64,000 nucleotides of DNA from SIG607 sp045592625 (GTDB taxonomy: Bacteria > Bacillota > Clostridia > Oscillospirales > Acutalibacteraceae), in NCBI GenBank assembly GCA_045592625.1, contig JAZNVC010000004.1, positions 124,001-188,000 on the forward strand. Direction: 5' to 3'. The position numbers were made by a program, and so were the translations under genes. The notes under the pieces were generated by a model. It had not been told where the DNA came from. It did not search any database and saw only the letters and a program-made list of their open reading frames with translations. Shown in pieces: positions 27,176 to 34,837 of this stretch. The first letter of the stretch is position 1, and every line of letters begins with the position of its first letter.

Positions 27176-27214
27176 AAAAATCCGTAGAAAATCTACGGAT
27201 TTTTATATTTTTTC
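27176..27214 (+). terminator. Intrinsic terminator after the N/Q/K peptide gene
   Basis: AAAAATCCGTAGA pairs with TCTACGGATTTTT around AAA (13-bp stem), followed by ATATTTTTT. Confidence 0.9.
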
Positions 27215-27219
27215 ATAAG

Positions 27220-27248
27220 TTGACAAACACCGACAAATATCATATACT
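27220..27248 (+). promoter_or_regulatory. Sigma-A promoter of the membrane-anchored unknown gene
   Basis: TTGACA (27220-27225), 17-nt spacer, TATACT (27243-27248), about 25 nt before the chosen start codon. Confidence 0.85.
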
Positions 27249-27272
27249 TATGTTATCGAAGGGGTGTTTACA

Positions 27273-28109
27273 GTGTTCAAAAACAGAAAGTTTATAATAA
27301 TATTAAGCTCTATAGTCGCATCTTTACTGCTTGTTGTAGTTATGCTTTTTTCGGCTTTTTTCTTAAAAACAGCCGCCGAAAACCGCAACAATCAAAAGGC
27401 TGCCGATAAAGTTATTTCACATATTGAGCAACTGGACGGTATTTATATCACTCTTACCAGCGAAAATATGATAATGACCATAAAAACCGAATATGACCTA
27501 CTTTCTGACAAGCAAAAGGTCCTTGTGACAAATTATCCCATTCTGCAAAAATCCTTAGAGGAATTGCAAAGTCTTAAGGATAAAAAGGTTGCAGAGGACC
27601 TTGACAGCGAAATTAAAAGAATAAATAAAAGCACTTTAAGTGCAGACAATACAAGCGTTGCCACACTTATTGATAAATACGATTCTTTAACCGAGTCTCA
27701 AAAGGCACTTGTGGTTAACTATGATTTACTGCTGGAATATAAAAATATAGTTGATGAAAAGATTACAGCACTGGAAAAGAAGAATGCAGGAATAGAACTT
27801 GCTGAAAACTTTGAAGGTTATGAAGGCAAATGGGGTAATTTCGGTGCACACAAGAATGTTTATCAGGGTATGATAGAAGCCGCCTTGCACAACGACGTAA
27901 ACTATAAAAAATATTTCTCCACATCAGCCAATTCGCTGAAATTCCACGTCACTCGTTTCGAAAAGAGCAGCACCGTATTTGGTATCGGAATATGTTATTT
28001 TCACTTTAGAGGAAATGATAAAACCTACGGCTACGAATCCACCCTTTACGGCGAAATAATTATCAAAGAAGACGGCTCGTTATATGCCTCTGTAAATGGA
28101 TATTATTAA
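27273..28109 (+). CDS. Membrane-anchored protein of unknown function with two helical repeats
   Basis: I start at the GTG at 27273, with AAGGGG 8 nt upstream (the GTG at 27264 overlaps that site), giving 278 residues. A basic N-terminus and one membrane segment (about 6-30) put the rest outside the cell. Residues about 55-170 hold two copies of a helical repeat ending in LSDKQKVLV and LTESQKALVVNYDLL, similar to repeats common in Gram-positive surface proteins. The C-terminal 100 residues look like a beta domain (YESTLYGEIIIKEDGSLYAS). No enzyme motif. Transcribed alone from its own promoter. Confidence 0.7.
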   Translation: MFKNRKFIIILSSIVASLLLVVVMLFSAFFLKTAAENRNNQKAADKVISHIEQLDGIYITLTSENMIMTIKTEYDLLSDKQKVLVTNYPILQKSLEELQSLKDKKVAEDLDSEIKRINKSTLSADNTSVATLIDKYDSLTESQKALVVNYDLLLEYKNIVDEKITALEKKNAGIELAENFEGYEGKWGNFGAHKNVYQGMIEAALHNDVNYKKYFSTSANSLKFHVTRFEKSSTVFGIGICYFHFRGNDKTYGYESTLYGEIIIKEDGSLYASVNGYY

Positions 28110-28120
28110 TTACATACATT

Positions 28121-28204
28121 AAAACCCCAAGAGTTTATTGAAGTGAACCCCAAAAGTTAGACACTTTTGGAGGTGCATATCAGTTTATTACTCTTGGGGT
28201 TTCA
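28121..28204. mobile_element. Short IS-end-like remnant forming a long hairpin
   Basis: TGAACCCCAAAAGT (28144-28157) and ACTCTTGGGGTTTCA (28190-28204) are imperfect terminal inverted repeats, and the block right of the first (GTTAGACA, then GGAGGTGCATATC) looks like the left end of an IS3-family element. A further AAAACCCCAAGAGT at 28121-28134 pairs perfectly with the right arm. No transposase sequence remains. The hairpin may now end transcription from both converging genes. The IS assignment is from memory of such ends and is tentative. Confidence 0.4.
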
Positions 28205-28205
28205 T

Positions 28206-28937
28206 TTATTGTTTTTTCATTTGCCTTAAAAATAACAGTATAGCCATAAAAATAATTACTACGGCGTAAGCAGTCACCCATAAAAGATGATTTATAACAC
28301 CGTCAAAGGTTCCTTTCAGAATCAAACGCTCCATATCTACCGCATGAACAAAGGGAAATAAATATGCTATTTTCTTAAAAGTACCGCCGACAAGGTCCAG
28401 GTCGAACCAAATTCCCGACAGCCACGCTGTAAGATTAGTTAGCAAAGCACCGCAAATTCCGCCCACCTGCTTATCACTTAATAAGCTTCCGAAAAGAAGA
28501 CCCAATGCTATATAAAAAAGCGAAATGGGTATATTTAAAAGAACCGCATATAGAGTATTGACTGTAATTTTAAGTCCTAAAAATATAGACACAATATAAC
28601 AAATTACAGTTTGTGCCATAGAAATGGGTAAAATGGGCAAAGTATAACCTAAAATAAAATCCCACGCCGTTAGCGGTGTTGTATAAAGCCTTGAAAAAAG
28701 TGCGCTGTTTCTATCCTTTGAAATAAGGGTTGCCGAAAAAAGAGTCATAAATGAAAGTCCGAAAACCGTTATACCCGGAGTTAAATGGGCTATTTCAAAA
28801 AGTTTTACAGGAATATTAGCCTGAATGGCACTAAGTAATAAAAGAAGTATCACGGGAAAGCCTATACCAAAAAACAAATTTATAGGGTCCCTGAGTATCT
28901 CCTTTATGTTTCGGTTTGCAAAGGTCAACATTCTCAT
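28206..28937 (-). CDS. ABC-2 type transporter permease
   Basis: Membrane half of an ABC-2 exporter, 243 residues with about six membrane segments (first near 22-42, last near 220-238). It starts RMLTFANRNIKEILRDPINLFF, typical of ABC-2 permeases of the drug/antibiotic resistance type. Its start shares the last base of the ATPase gene stop. With the ATPase and TetR-type regulator it forms one regulated export operon. Substrate unknown. Confidence 0.88.
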   Translation of the reverse strand: MRMLTFANRNIKEILRDPINLFFGIGFPVILLLLLSAIQANIPVKLFEIAHLTPGITVFGLSFMTLFSATLISKDRNSALFSRLYTTPLTAWDFILGYTLPILPISMAQTVICYIVSIFLGLKITVNTLYAVLLNIPISLFYIALGLLFGSLLSDKQVGGICGALLTNLTAWLSGIWFDLDLVGGTFKKIAYLFPFVHAVDMERLILKGTFDGVINHLLWVTAYAVVIIFMAILLFLRQMKKQ

Positions 28938-29662
28938 TAAAAATTCCCCCTTACAATATTAATAAATGCCTGTTCAAAACTATCTGTTTTTGCAGCATCT
29001 TTAATTTCCTGTACCGTTCCCGAAATAAGAAGTTTTCCATCCTTCATAATTGCAATTTTATCTGAAAGAGCCTCGGCTTCTTCCATATAATGTGTAGTAA
29101 GTACTATGGTGATTTTTCCTTTTAAAGAGCGTATAATATCCCAAAGTTCGCTTCTGCTAAGCACGTCAAGACCCAAGGTTGGCTCATCTAAAAACAAAAT
29201 TTCAGGTTCGCTTATAAGAGATAATGCTATACTAAGCCTTCTTTTCCATCCGCCCGAAAGTTTACCCGCCTTTTTATTCATTACAGAGTCTAAGCCTAAA
29301 AGATTTGTAAGCTCTTTAATTTTCTCATGTCTTTTTTCTTTTTTATAAGAGTATATTCCGCAAATTAGTTCCAGATTTTCTTTTACGGTAAGACTTCCCG
29401 CCACCGCCGTTTCCTGCGGGGAAAGAGAAATAATCTTTTTAACTTCACCCATTTGGCTAATCACGCTTTTGCCGTTTAAAAATGCATTGCCGCCCGTTAC
29501 CTCGGTAAGTCCGGAAAGCATTTTTATGGTTGTGGTTTTACCTGCACCGTTTACACCCAGCAAAGAAAATAATTCTCCTTTATTAACGCAAAGGGAAAGA
29601 TTATCCACCGCAACCGTATCTTTATATTTTTTAGTTAAATTTTCAGTTTTTATTGATATCAT
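28937..29662 (-). CDS. ABC transporter ATP-binding protein
   Basis: ATPase of the ABC-2 exporter; 241 residues. Walker A GVNGAGKTTT (about 35-44), Q-loop SLSPQET, signature LSGGWKRRLSIAL (about 134-146), Walker B ILFLDEPTLGLD and the switch His in LTTHYMEEAEALSD are all intact. Follows the TetR gene by 2 nt. Confidence 0.94.
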   Translation of the reverse strand: MISIKTENLTKKYKDTVAVDNLSLCVNKGELFSLLGVNGAGKTTTIKMLSGLTEVTGGNAFLNGKSVISQMGEVKKIISLSPQETAVAGSLTVKENLELICGIYSYKKEKRHEKIKELTNLLGLDSVMNKKAGKLSGGWKRRLSIALSLISEPEILFLDEPTLGLDVLSRSELWDIIRSLKGKITIVLTTHYMEEAEALSDKIAIMKDGKLLISGTVQEIKDAAKTDSFEQAFINIVRGNF

Positions 29663-29664
29663 TT

Positions 29665-30225
29665 TTACTCCAATCCATACTGCTTTCTTAGTCCCTGATA
29701 GGAATCGGTAAGCATTTTACTGACAAGTTCCCACGAAAGATTTAAAAATCCTGTTGCAAACATAGTGGCAATTCCGTGAACATATGCCCACATTTCAAGA
29801 TGGAAAATCTCCATTTTACTGCCGCTAAGCCCCGTATTGCTACTGACTATTGTTTCCATATCTTCGCTGAGGATAGAATTTTCCTTACCTTCCTCTTCAG
29901 TGCGGTCTCGCATATATAAAAGCTTAAAAAGTTCCTTTTCTTCTTTAGCAAACCTAATATATGCCATACCGCTTGCTTTATAGGGCGGATATTCTCTCTT
30001 TTCCACCTCATTATTTATATATTGATTGCACATTTCATCTGCCTTTTTTATAACAGCAAGACGAAGTTCGCTCATAGAAGCAAAGTTCGAAAAAACAGGC
30101 TGGGTTGAGCAATTAAGTCTGGAAGCTATATTTCGGGCATTTATTCCCTCTTCTCCGTCGCTTCTCACAATATCCACAGCCACTTTTATTATATTCTCTT
30201 TTGTTATTTTTACCTTTGGCGGCAT
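29665..30225 (-). CDS. TetR family transcriptional regulator
   Basis: 186 residues. The N-terminal helix-turn-helix region (about 8-55) reads KITKENIIKVAVDIVRSDGE, followed by INARNIASRLNCSTQPVF. The C-terminal ligand domain resembles the TetR_C group with EMWAYVHGIATMFATGFL. It is the first gene of the ABC exporter operon, so it probably represses its own promoter and relieves it on binding a transported compound. GGAGGT is the ribosome site. Confidence 0.9.
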   Translation of the reverse strand: MPPKVKITKENIIKVAVDIVRSDGEEGINARNIASRLNCSTQPVFSNFASMSELRLAVIKKADEMCNQYINNEVEKREYPPYKASGMAYIRFAKEEKELFKLLYMRDRTEEEGKENSILSEDMETIVSSNTGLSGSKMEIFHLEMWAYVHGIATMFATGFLNLSWELVSKMLTDSYQGLRKQYGLE

Positions 30226-30239
30226 AGGGCACCTCCGTA

Positions 30240-30262
30240 ATATATCAACGATTATATATCAA
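30240..30262 (-). promoter_or_regulatory. Candidate TetR operator (direct repeat)
   Basis: ATATATCAA occurs at 30240-30248 and again at 30254-30262, 14 bp apart, between the -10 box and the start of the tetR gene. The segment is also roughly symmetrical (ATATATCAACGATTATATAT). Its place fits a repressor site. Confidence 0.45.
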
Positions 30263-30267
30263 GTGTT

Positions 30268-30296
30268 ATTTTATCACGAAAGCATAGTTTTGTCAA
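30268..30296 (-). promoter_or_regulatory. Sigma-A promoter of the tetR-ABC operon
   Basis: Minus-strand TTGACA (30296-30291), 17-nt spacer, TAAAAT (30273-30268). Confidence 0.85.
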
Positions 30297-30297
30297 T

Positions 30298-30324
30298 AAA
30301 AAAAGATAGGTAGCCCTATCTTTT
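30298..30324 (-). terminator. Intrinsic terminator of yitT
   Basis: AAAAGATAGG pairs with CCTATCTTTT around a 4-nt loop; the stem includes the stop codon of the yitT-like gene, and a run of T follows on the minus strand. It ends next to the -35 box of the following operon. Confidence 0.85.
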
Positions 30325-31179
30325 AAATCCGTTGCCTTCTATTTCACCTGCTTCGCATACTATTATAAAGGCGTGTTTGTCAATAGATTTAACCTCCGTA
30401 TAAAAAAGAGCTATTTCCTGTCTTCTTACAGCACACATCAAAATGTTTCGTTTGTCTCCGGTATACGCACCAACAGCATCTATTACCGTTACTCCTCTGC
30501 CCACGTTTTTTAAAATATTTTGACTTATTTCTTCCCCAAATGCACTTACCACAAAAATAAGTTTGCCCTTATTACCGCCATAAAGTACTCCGTCAAGCAC
30601 TATTGAGGTAATATAAATGGTAATAACCGAATAAAGAGCGCCTGAAAGGTTCCTATAACAAATAACCGAAAGCGTAACCACTACTATATCGGAAATAAGA
30701 ATTATTCTTCCAATGGAAAAATGGGGCTTTTTAGCATTTATAAGCTTGGCAATTATATCGACTCCACCTGTTGTGGCACCTCTTAAAAGTATAATACCCA
30801 GCCCCAGTCCTATAAATATTCCGCCAAAAACAGCACACAATATTTTATCCCCTGTAAAAGCCTTTATATATCTTTCGCTTATATCAAGAAAAAGTGATAT
30901 TAAAAAGGTGACTATAGCGGTTTTTAAAATAAATATCTGTCCGATTTTTTTATAACCTATTAAAAAGATGGGAATATTAAATAAAAAAATCAATAATCCC
31001 GTAGGAAGACCCAACAGAAAGTTAAAAATTAAAGCGACTCCTGTAAATCCACCCGGACTTATATGTGCAGGTGAAATAAACATAGGAATCGCTATTGAAT
31101 AAATAATACTGCCTAAAATATAATAAAGGCTATCTGTTATAATAATCTTTGTTTTGGATTTTAACACACGCAACACCAA
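30316..31179 (-). CDS. YitT family membrane protein
   Basis: Five or six hydrophobic segments in residues 1-190 (YILGSIIYSIAIPMFISPA near 15-33 is the family's first helix; GGFTGVALIFNFLLGLPTG follows), then a soluble C-terminal domain of the DUF2179 type (FVVSAFGEEISQNILKNVGR near 205-224; KRNILMCAVRRQE). 287 residues, the usual length. Transport role suspected for the family but not shown. Starts 1 nt after mrnC, so it is in the obgE row. Confidence 0.88.
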   Translation of the reverse strand: MVLRVLKSKTKIIITDSLYYILGSIIYSIAIPMFISPAHISPGGFTGVALIFNFLLGLPTGLLIFLFNIPIFLIGYKKIGQIFILKTAIVTFLISLFLDISERYIKAFTGDKILCAVFGGIFIGLGLGIILLRGATTGGVDIIAKLINAKKPHFSIGRIILISDIVVVTLSVICYRNLSGALYSVITIYITSIVLDGVLYGGNKGKLIFVVSAFGEEISQNILKNVGRGVTVIDAVGAYTGDKRNILMCAVRRQEIALFYTEVKSIDKHAFIIVCEAGEIEGNGFKR

Positions 31180-31575
31180 TTATATTGTTGCCGAAAAATC
31201 CTCCCATATTAGAGAAAAAAGTTGGTTTAATCGCTGAGTCTCTCCGCACAAATGAAGATAACCGAAAAGGGTTTCCACACCTGTTGCTATCTGGTAATCA
31301 CCGTGACTGGCATTTTTAGGACTTCTTCGAGTATGAAAATTTCTGCCGCGTTTGAATATGGCGGTTTCCTCCTCACTAAGCATATCTTTTATACAGTTGT
31401 ATGCCTTTACCTGTCCTGCCGCACTGACAAAGGATACCGACGCCGAGTGAAGCTGTCCTGACGGACGGTTTATTTCGGCAAGTCTTTCACGAACCAAAAG
31501 ACCGAAAACCGCATCACCCACAAACGAAAGCGAAGAGGGACTTAACAGTTTTACTTTTTCTTTACTATAATACAT
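31180..31575 (-). CDS. mrnC: Mini-ribonuclease III
   Basis: RNase III catalytic domain without the dsRNA-binding domain; matures 23S rRNA ends in Firmicutes. From the ATG at 31575 it has 131 residues (a TTG at 31587 is in frame). LSPSSLSFVGDAVFGLLVRE holds the catalytic Asp; residues near GRNFHTRRSPKNASHGDYQIATG carry the second acidic/His cluster, and ETLFGYLHL completes the site. The ATG overlaps the obgE stop by 11 nt; no ribosome site is clear, so translation is probably coupled. The long stretch quoted exceeds one motif and spans about residues 78-100. Confidence 0.9.
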   Translation of the reverse strand: MYYSKEKVKLLSPSSLSFVGDAVFGLLVRERLAEINRPSGQLHSASVSFVSAAGQVKAYNCIKDMLSEEETAIFKRGRNFHTRRSPKNASHGDYQIATGVETLFGYLHLCGETQRLNQLFSLIWEDFSATI

Positions 31576-32842
31576 ATTCAAACTCAAAATCGTTCACGTG
31601 AACGACGTCGCCTTCCTGAACGCCCTCGCGAATAAGCGCCTTAATAATACCGCTTGAACGAAGCACCCTTTCAAAATACTGAAGTGACTCATAATCGTCA
31701 GGGTCAACGGTGTTCATAATTCGCTCAATCCAATCACAGTTTTCAACGAAATATTCTCCGTTTTCTTTTCTAACGGTAAAGGTCCGAAGTTCCTTCTTGA
31801 CCGTTACGGTTTCAAAAGGCTCAATTTCACTTTCGTAACGTTTTACCGGAGGAAGTTTATCAAGCTCGGCAGCGATATGGTTTATAAGTTCGGTTGTGCC
31901 CTCTTTAATAGGTGCCATAATAGGAAAGAACTCATAGCCCATTTCTTTAAACTGTTTGCCGATTTCTTCAACCGTTTGGTCATCGGTTAAATCACATTTA
32001 TTGCCCACTACAATCTGAGGAGCATGGCTTAATTCCTCACTAAAAACCTTAAGTTCCTTATTAATTTTATTAAAATCATCAATAGGGTCTCTGCCTTCGC
32101 TACCCGCTATATCCACAACGTGAACTAAAAGTCGGCATCTTTCAACATGTCTTAAAAATTCGTGTCCAAGACCAATGCCTTCCCCTGCACCTTCAATAAG
32201 ACCCGGGATATCTGCCATAACAAAGGAACTTCCCTCACCCATTCTTACAACACCCAATACGGGGGTAAGGGTTGTAAAGTGATAGTTAGCAATTTTAGGT
32301 TTTGCTTCGCTTACAACCGATACAAGTGTTGATTTTCCAACGTTAGGAAATCCAATAAGCCCCACGTCAGCCAAAAGTTTAAGCTCCAGCGTTACGTCAA
32401 GCTCATCTCCGGGAGCACCGGGTTTTGCAAAACGGGGAACCTGACGGGTAGCATGTCCAAAGTGTTGATTGCCGAAACCGCCGTTACCGCCCCTTGCAAT
32501 AATAACGGGAGTATCATCGGAAATATCGGCAATAACCTTACCGCTTTCAGCTTCCTTTATAAGAGTACCGCGGGGTACGTTTATAATAAGGTCTTCCGCC
32601 GACTTTCCTGTGCAGCGTGAAGCCTTACCGTTTTCTCCGTTATCGGCACAATATTTTCTTTTATATCTAAAGTCAGCAAGGGTGGAAAGGTTGTCATCAG
32701 CCTTAAAGACAATATTCCCGCCTCTGCCGCCGTCTCCTCCGTCAGGACCGCCTGCCGCTACATATTTTTCTCGATGAAAGGAAACACAGCCGTTACCGCC
32801 GTTTCCTGCTTTAAGATGAATTTTTGCTACGTCTATAAACAT
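31565..32842 (-). CDS. obgE: GTPase ObgE/CgtA
   Basis: Essential ribosome-assembly and stress GTPase. From the ATG at 32842 (AAAGGTTGA upstream; the in-frame TTG at 32851 falls in that site) the protein has 425 residues: glycine-rich Obg fold (1-158, e.g. KAGNGGNGCVSFHREKYV), G domain with GFPNVGKSTLVS (G1), DIPGLIEGA (G3), NKCD (G4), and a C-terminal OCT domain (about 335-425). It follows rpmA through a terminator and has no visible promoter of its own, so it probably relies on read-through from the ribosomal protein operon. Confidence 0.96.
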   Translation of the reverse strand: MFIDVAKIHLKAGNGGNGCVSFHREKYVAAGGPDGGDGGRGGNIVFKADDNLSTLADFRYKRKYCADNGENGKASRCTGKSAEDLIINVPRGTLIKEAESGKVIADISDDTPVIIARGGNGGFGNQHFGHATRQVPRFAKPGAPGDELDVTLELKLLADVGLIGFPNVGKSTLVSVVSEAKPKIANYHFTTLTPVLGVVRMGEGSSFVMADIPGLIEGAGEGIGLGHEFLRHVERCRLLVHVVDIAGSEGRDPIDDFNKINKELKVFSEELSHAPQIVVGNKCDLTDDQTVEEIGKQFKEMGYEFFPIMAPIKEGTTELINHIAAELDKLPPVKRYESEIEPFETVTVKKELRTFTVRKENGEYFVENCDWIERIMNTVDPDDYESLQYFERVLRSSGIIKALIREGVQEGDVVHVNDFEFEYVL

Positions 32843-32860
32843 AAAAATCAACCTTTTTTA

Positions 32861-32893
32861 AAATAAAAAGGCTCAGGAATCCACCTGAGCCTC
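32861..32893 (-). terminator. Terminator between rpmA and obgE
   Basis: AGGCTCAGG pairs with CCTGAGCCT around a 6-nt loop, followed by TTTTTATTTT on the minus strand. It lies inside the rplU-prp-rpmA-obgE row and likely reduces obgE transcription. Confidence 0.88.
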
Positions 32894-32901
32894 AATTTGA
32901 T

Positions 32902-33186
32902 TTACTGCTCTACAGCGTAAATGCTAACCTGTTTACGGTCACGGCCTACGCGTTCAAACTTAACCTTTCCGTCAATAAGTGCGAAAAGTGTGTCGTCAGA
33001 ACCCTTGCCAACATTATTGCCTGCGTGGATATGTGTACCGCGCTGACGTACGAGGATATTACCTGCTAATACGAACTGACCGTCGGCACGCTTAACACCA
33101 AGACGCTTAGACTCGCTGTCACGACCGTTCTTGGTAGAACCCATACCTTTTTTATGGGCGAATAACTGAATGTTAATCTTTAACAT
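32902..33186 (-). CDS. rpmA: Ribosomal protein L27 (bL27) with cleavable N-terminus
   Basis: Large-subunit protein near the peptidyl-transferase centre. 94 residues. The N-terminal MLKINIQLF followed by AHKKGMGS is the Firmicutes form in which the Prp protease removes the first nine residues to expose the functional tail. Encoded 2 nt after prp. Conserved GGTHIHAGxNVGxGxDxTLFA-type core is present (GTHIHAGNNVGKGSDDTLFA). Confidence 0.97.
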   Translation of the reverse strand: MLKINIQLFAHKKGMGSTKNGRDSESKRLGVKRADGQFVLAGNILVRQRGTHIHAGNNVGKGSDDTLFALIDGKVKFERVGRDRKQVSIYAVEQ

Positions 33187-33188
33187 GA

Positions 33189-33506
33189 CTACACCTCCGA
33201 AAGTATAGATATTCTGTCACTAAATTGAAGACAAAGCTGTTCCATATGAAGCTTATATCCTAAAAGTACCGCCTGTGTTTTATCGCTGGGATTATTTACC
33301 CTTATTTCCATAAAACCGTCATCCAGTTCAGCCTCTACCCTATCACCTATAATTTCGCTGATGGTATTTGCTGCCATATATGAGGCGGAAGATATTGCAG
33401 AACAAAGAATTTTGCCTTCTGTATCGTCACAAGTTTTACTACTGTGACCGCTGACCGAAAAGCCGTACAGTTTGCTTTTGTCAGCAAAAAATTTTATCTC
33501 GGTCAT
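33189..33506 (-). CDS. prp: Ribosomal-processing cysteine protease Prp
   Basis: Cleaves the N-terminal extension of L27. 105 residues, with the catalytic His in VSGHSS (near 21) and Cys in KILCSAISS (near 35), the usual spacing. Placed between rplU and rpmA as in other Firmicutes; the matching cleavage site is present in the neighbouring L27. Confidence 0.95.
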   Translation of the reverse strand: MTEIKFFADKSKLYGFSVSGHSSKTCDDTEGKILCSAISSASYMAANTISEIIGDRVEAELDDGFMEIRVNNPSDKTQAVLLGYKLHMEQLCLQFSDRISILSEV

Positions 33507-33511
33507 AATAA

Positions 33512-33817
33512 TTAACCGATAGCCTTGATTTCAACCTTGGTGTACGGCTGTCTGTGGCCCTTTTTACGAGCACAGCCCTTCTTAGGCTTGTAGGTAAATA
33601 CTGTTACCTTTTTACCCTTGCCGTTCTTGAGAACAACGCCCTTAACAGCAGCACCCTCAACATAAGGAGCACCTACTTTAAGTTCACCGTTATTAATAGC
33701 GATAACTTTGTCAAAAACAACCTCGCTATCAACTTCAGCTTCCAGCTTCTCAACGTAGATAACATCACCGTCAGCTACACGGTACTGTTTTCCGCCGGTT
33801 TCGATAATTGCGTACAT
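33512..33817 (-). CDS. rplU: Ribosomal protein L21 (bL21)
   Basis: Large-subunit protein, 101 residues. It starts MYAIIETGGKQYRVADGD and ends with the RKKGHRQPYTKVEI region typical of L21. First gene of the rplU-prp-rpmA row, preceded by GGCAGGTGCAAC and a structured leader. Confidence 0.97.
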   Translation of the reverse strand: MYAIIETGGKQYRVADGDVIYVEKLEAEVDSEVVFDKVIAINNGELKVGAPYVEGAAVKGVVLKNGKGKKVTVFTYKPKKGCARKKGHRQPYTKVEIKAIG

Positions 33818-33902
33818 TTTGTTGCACCTGCCTTAATTTCAGTCTCGCTACAGTAAGGCGTATGCCAAATGGGCATAACTTAACAAGCCTTCAATATGCG
33901 GC
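33818..33902 (-). promoter_or_regulatory. L21 leader (5' UTR of rplU)
   Basis: The roughly 85-nt leader between the promoter and rplU contains GTTATGCCC..GGCATAC as a hairpin, then ACTGTAGCGAGACTGAAATT and AAGGCAGGTGC at the end, as in the L21 leader RNAs of Firmicutes, thought to bind L21 for autoregulation. Assigned from resemblance, not from a covariance search. Confidence 0.65.
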
Positions 33903-33908
33903 TTAACG

Positions 33909-33937
33909 ATTATACCACAATACATATTATGTGTCAA
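33909..33937 (-). promoter_or_regulatory. Consensus sigma-A promoter of rplU-prp-rpmA
   Basis: Minus-strand TTGACA (33937-33932), 17-nt spacer, TATAAT (33914-33909): a perfect consensus, fitting a ribosomal protein operon. Confidence 0.92.
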
Positions 33938-33950
33938 GCATTATTTTTTG

Positions 33951-33979
33951 TTGAAATAGAGTGAATTTTATGATAAAAT
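33951..33979 (+). promoter_or_regulatory. Sigma-A promoter of the SDR gene
   Basis: TTGAAA (33951-33956), 17-nt spacer, TAAAAT (33974-33979). The -35 boxes of this promoter and the divergent rplU promoter are only 13 bp apart. Confidence 0.75.
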
Positions 33980-34008
33980 ATCTAAAGAATATTAAAAGGG
34001 TGATAACT

Positions 34009-34776
34009 ATGATTACAGCAATTATTACAGGTGCTTCTTCGGGACTTGGCAGAGAGTTTGCTCTTGCCGTAAAAAAGCGTTGTCCGGATATTGAATCTTT
34101 CTGGCTTATTGCAAGAAGAAGAGAAAAATTAGAGGCACTTGCAAAAGAACTGGGCGAAGATAAATGTTTTATTCTGTCCCTTGACCTTACAAATGAAGAA
34201 TATAAGGATGAATTAAGTCAGGTTTTAAAGGACAGCGTTCCCGAAATAAAATATCTTATAAACAATGCCGGATTCGGCAAATTGGATTATTTTGAAAATA
34301 TCCCAGTTAAAGACTGTGCCGATCAGGTCACCCTTAACTGTGTATCGCTTACAGCAATAACACGGCTCTGTCTTCCCTATATGGAAAAGGACGGCGAAAT
34401 AATCAATATAGCATCTATTGCTTCCTTTGCACCCAACGCACGTATGGCTGTATATAGTTCCACTAAGGCTTACGTTTTAAGTTTTAGCCGTGCCCTAAGA
34501 GAAGAATTTAAGTTAAGCGGCAAAAAATTAAACGTTCTGGCTGTTTGTCCCGGACCTATGGATACCGAATTTTTGCCTGTAGCAAATATCGAAAAGGGAA
34601 CCTCTATAATGTTTGACACCCTGCCCCGTTCAAATCCCCAAAAGGTAGCAGAAAAATCTCTTAAAATGTCAGCAAAGAAAAGGTCGGTATATACCCCTAA
34701 ATTCCTTTTTAAATTATATAGAGTTCTTTCTAAAATTCTTCCCACCAGCCTTATTATGAAATTTGCAAAAACTTAA
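34009..34776 (+). CDS. Short-chain dehydrogenase/reductase
   Basis: NAD(P)-dependent oxidoreductase of unknown substrate. From the ATG at 34009 (AAAGGGTG upstream; an in-frame ATG at 33961 would lie upstream of the transcription start) it has 255 residues. Cofactor motif TGASSGLGREFA (about 7-18), NNAGFG (about 86-91), catalytic Ser in IASIASFAP and YSSTKAY (Tyr-xxx-Lys near 155-159), CPGPMDTEF. The basic residues after the first strand (ARRREK) favour NADPH. The C-terminal TPKFLFKLYRVLSKILP resembles SDRs that act on lipids or at membranes. Single-gene unit. Confidence 0.88.
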   Translation: MITAIITGASSGLGREFALAVKKRCPDIESFWLIARRREKLEALAKELGEDKCFILSLDLTNEEYKDELSQVLKDSVPEIKYLINNAGFGKLDYFENIPVKDCADQVTLNCVSLTAITRLCLPYMEKDGEIINIASIASFAPNARMAVYSSTKAYVLSFSRALREEFKLSGKKLNVLAVCPGPMDTEFLPVANIEKGTSIMFDTLPRSNPQKVAEKSLKMSAKKRSVYTPKFLFKLYRVLSKILPTSLIMKFAKT

Positions 34777-34795
34777 AGCAGGACCTGCAATAACT

Positions 34796-34836
34796 CCCTC
34801 TTTTCTTCATATATATTGAAGGAAAGAGGGTTTTTT
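34796..34836 (+). terminator. Intrinsic terminator whose 3' arm is the sigK ribosome site
   Basis: CCCTCTTTTCTTC (34796-34808) pairs with GAAGGAAAGAGGG (34818-34830), 13 bp with one G-T pair, followed by TTTTTT. It ends the SDR gene. The same 3' arm supplies GGAAAGAGGG as ribosome site of the sigma gene, and the T-tract is the 7-nt spacer before its ATG. Confidence 0.88.
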
Positions 34837-34837
34837 A

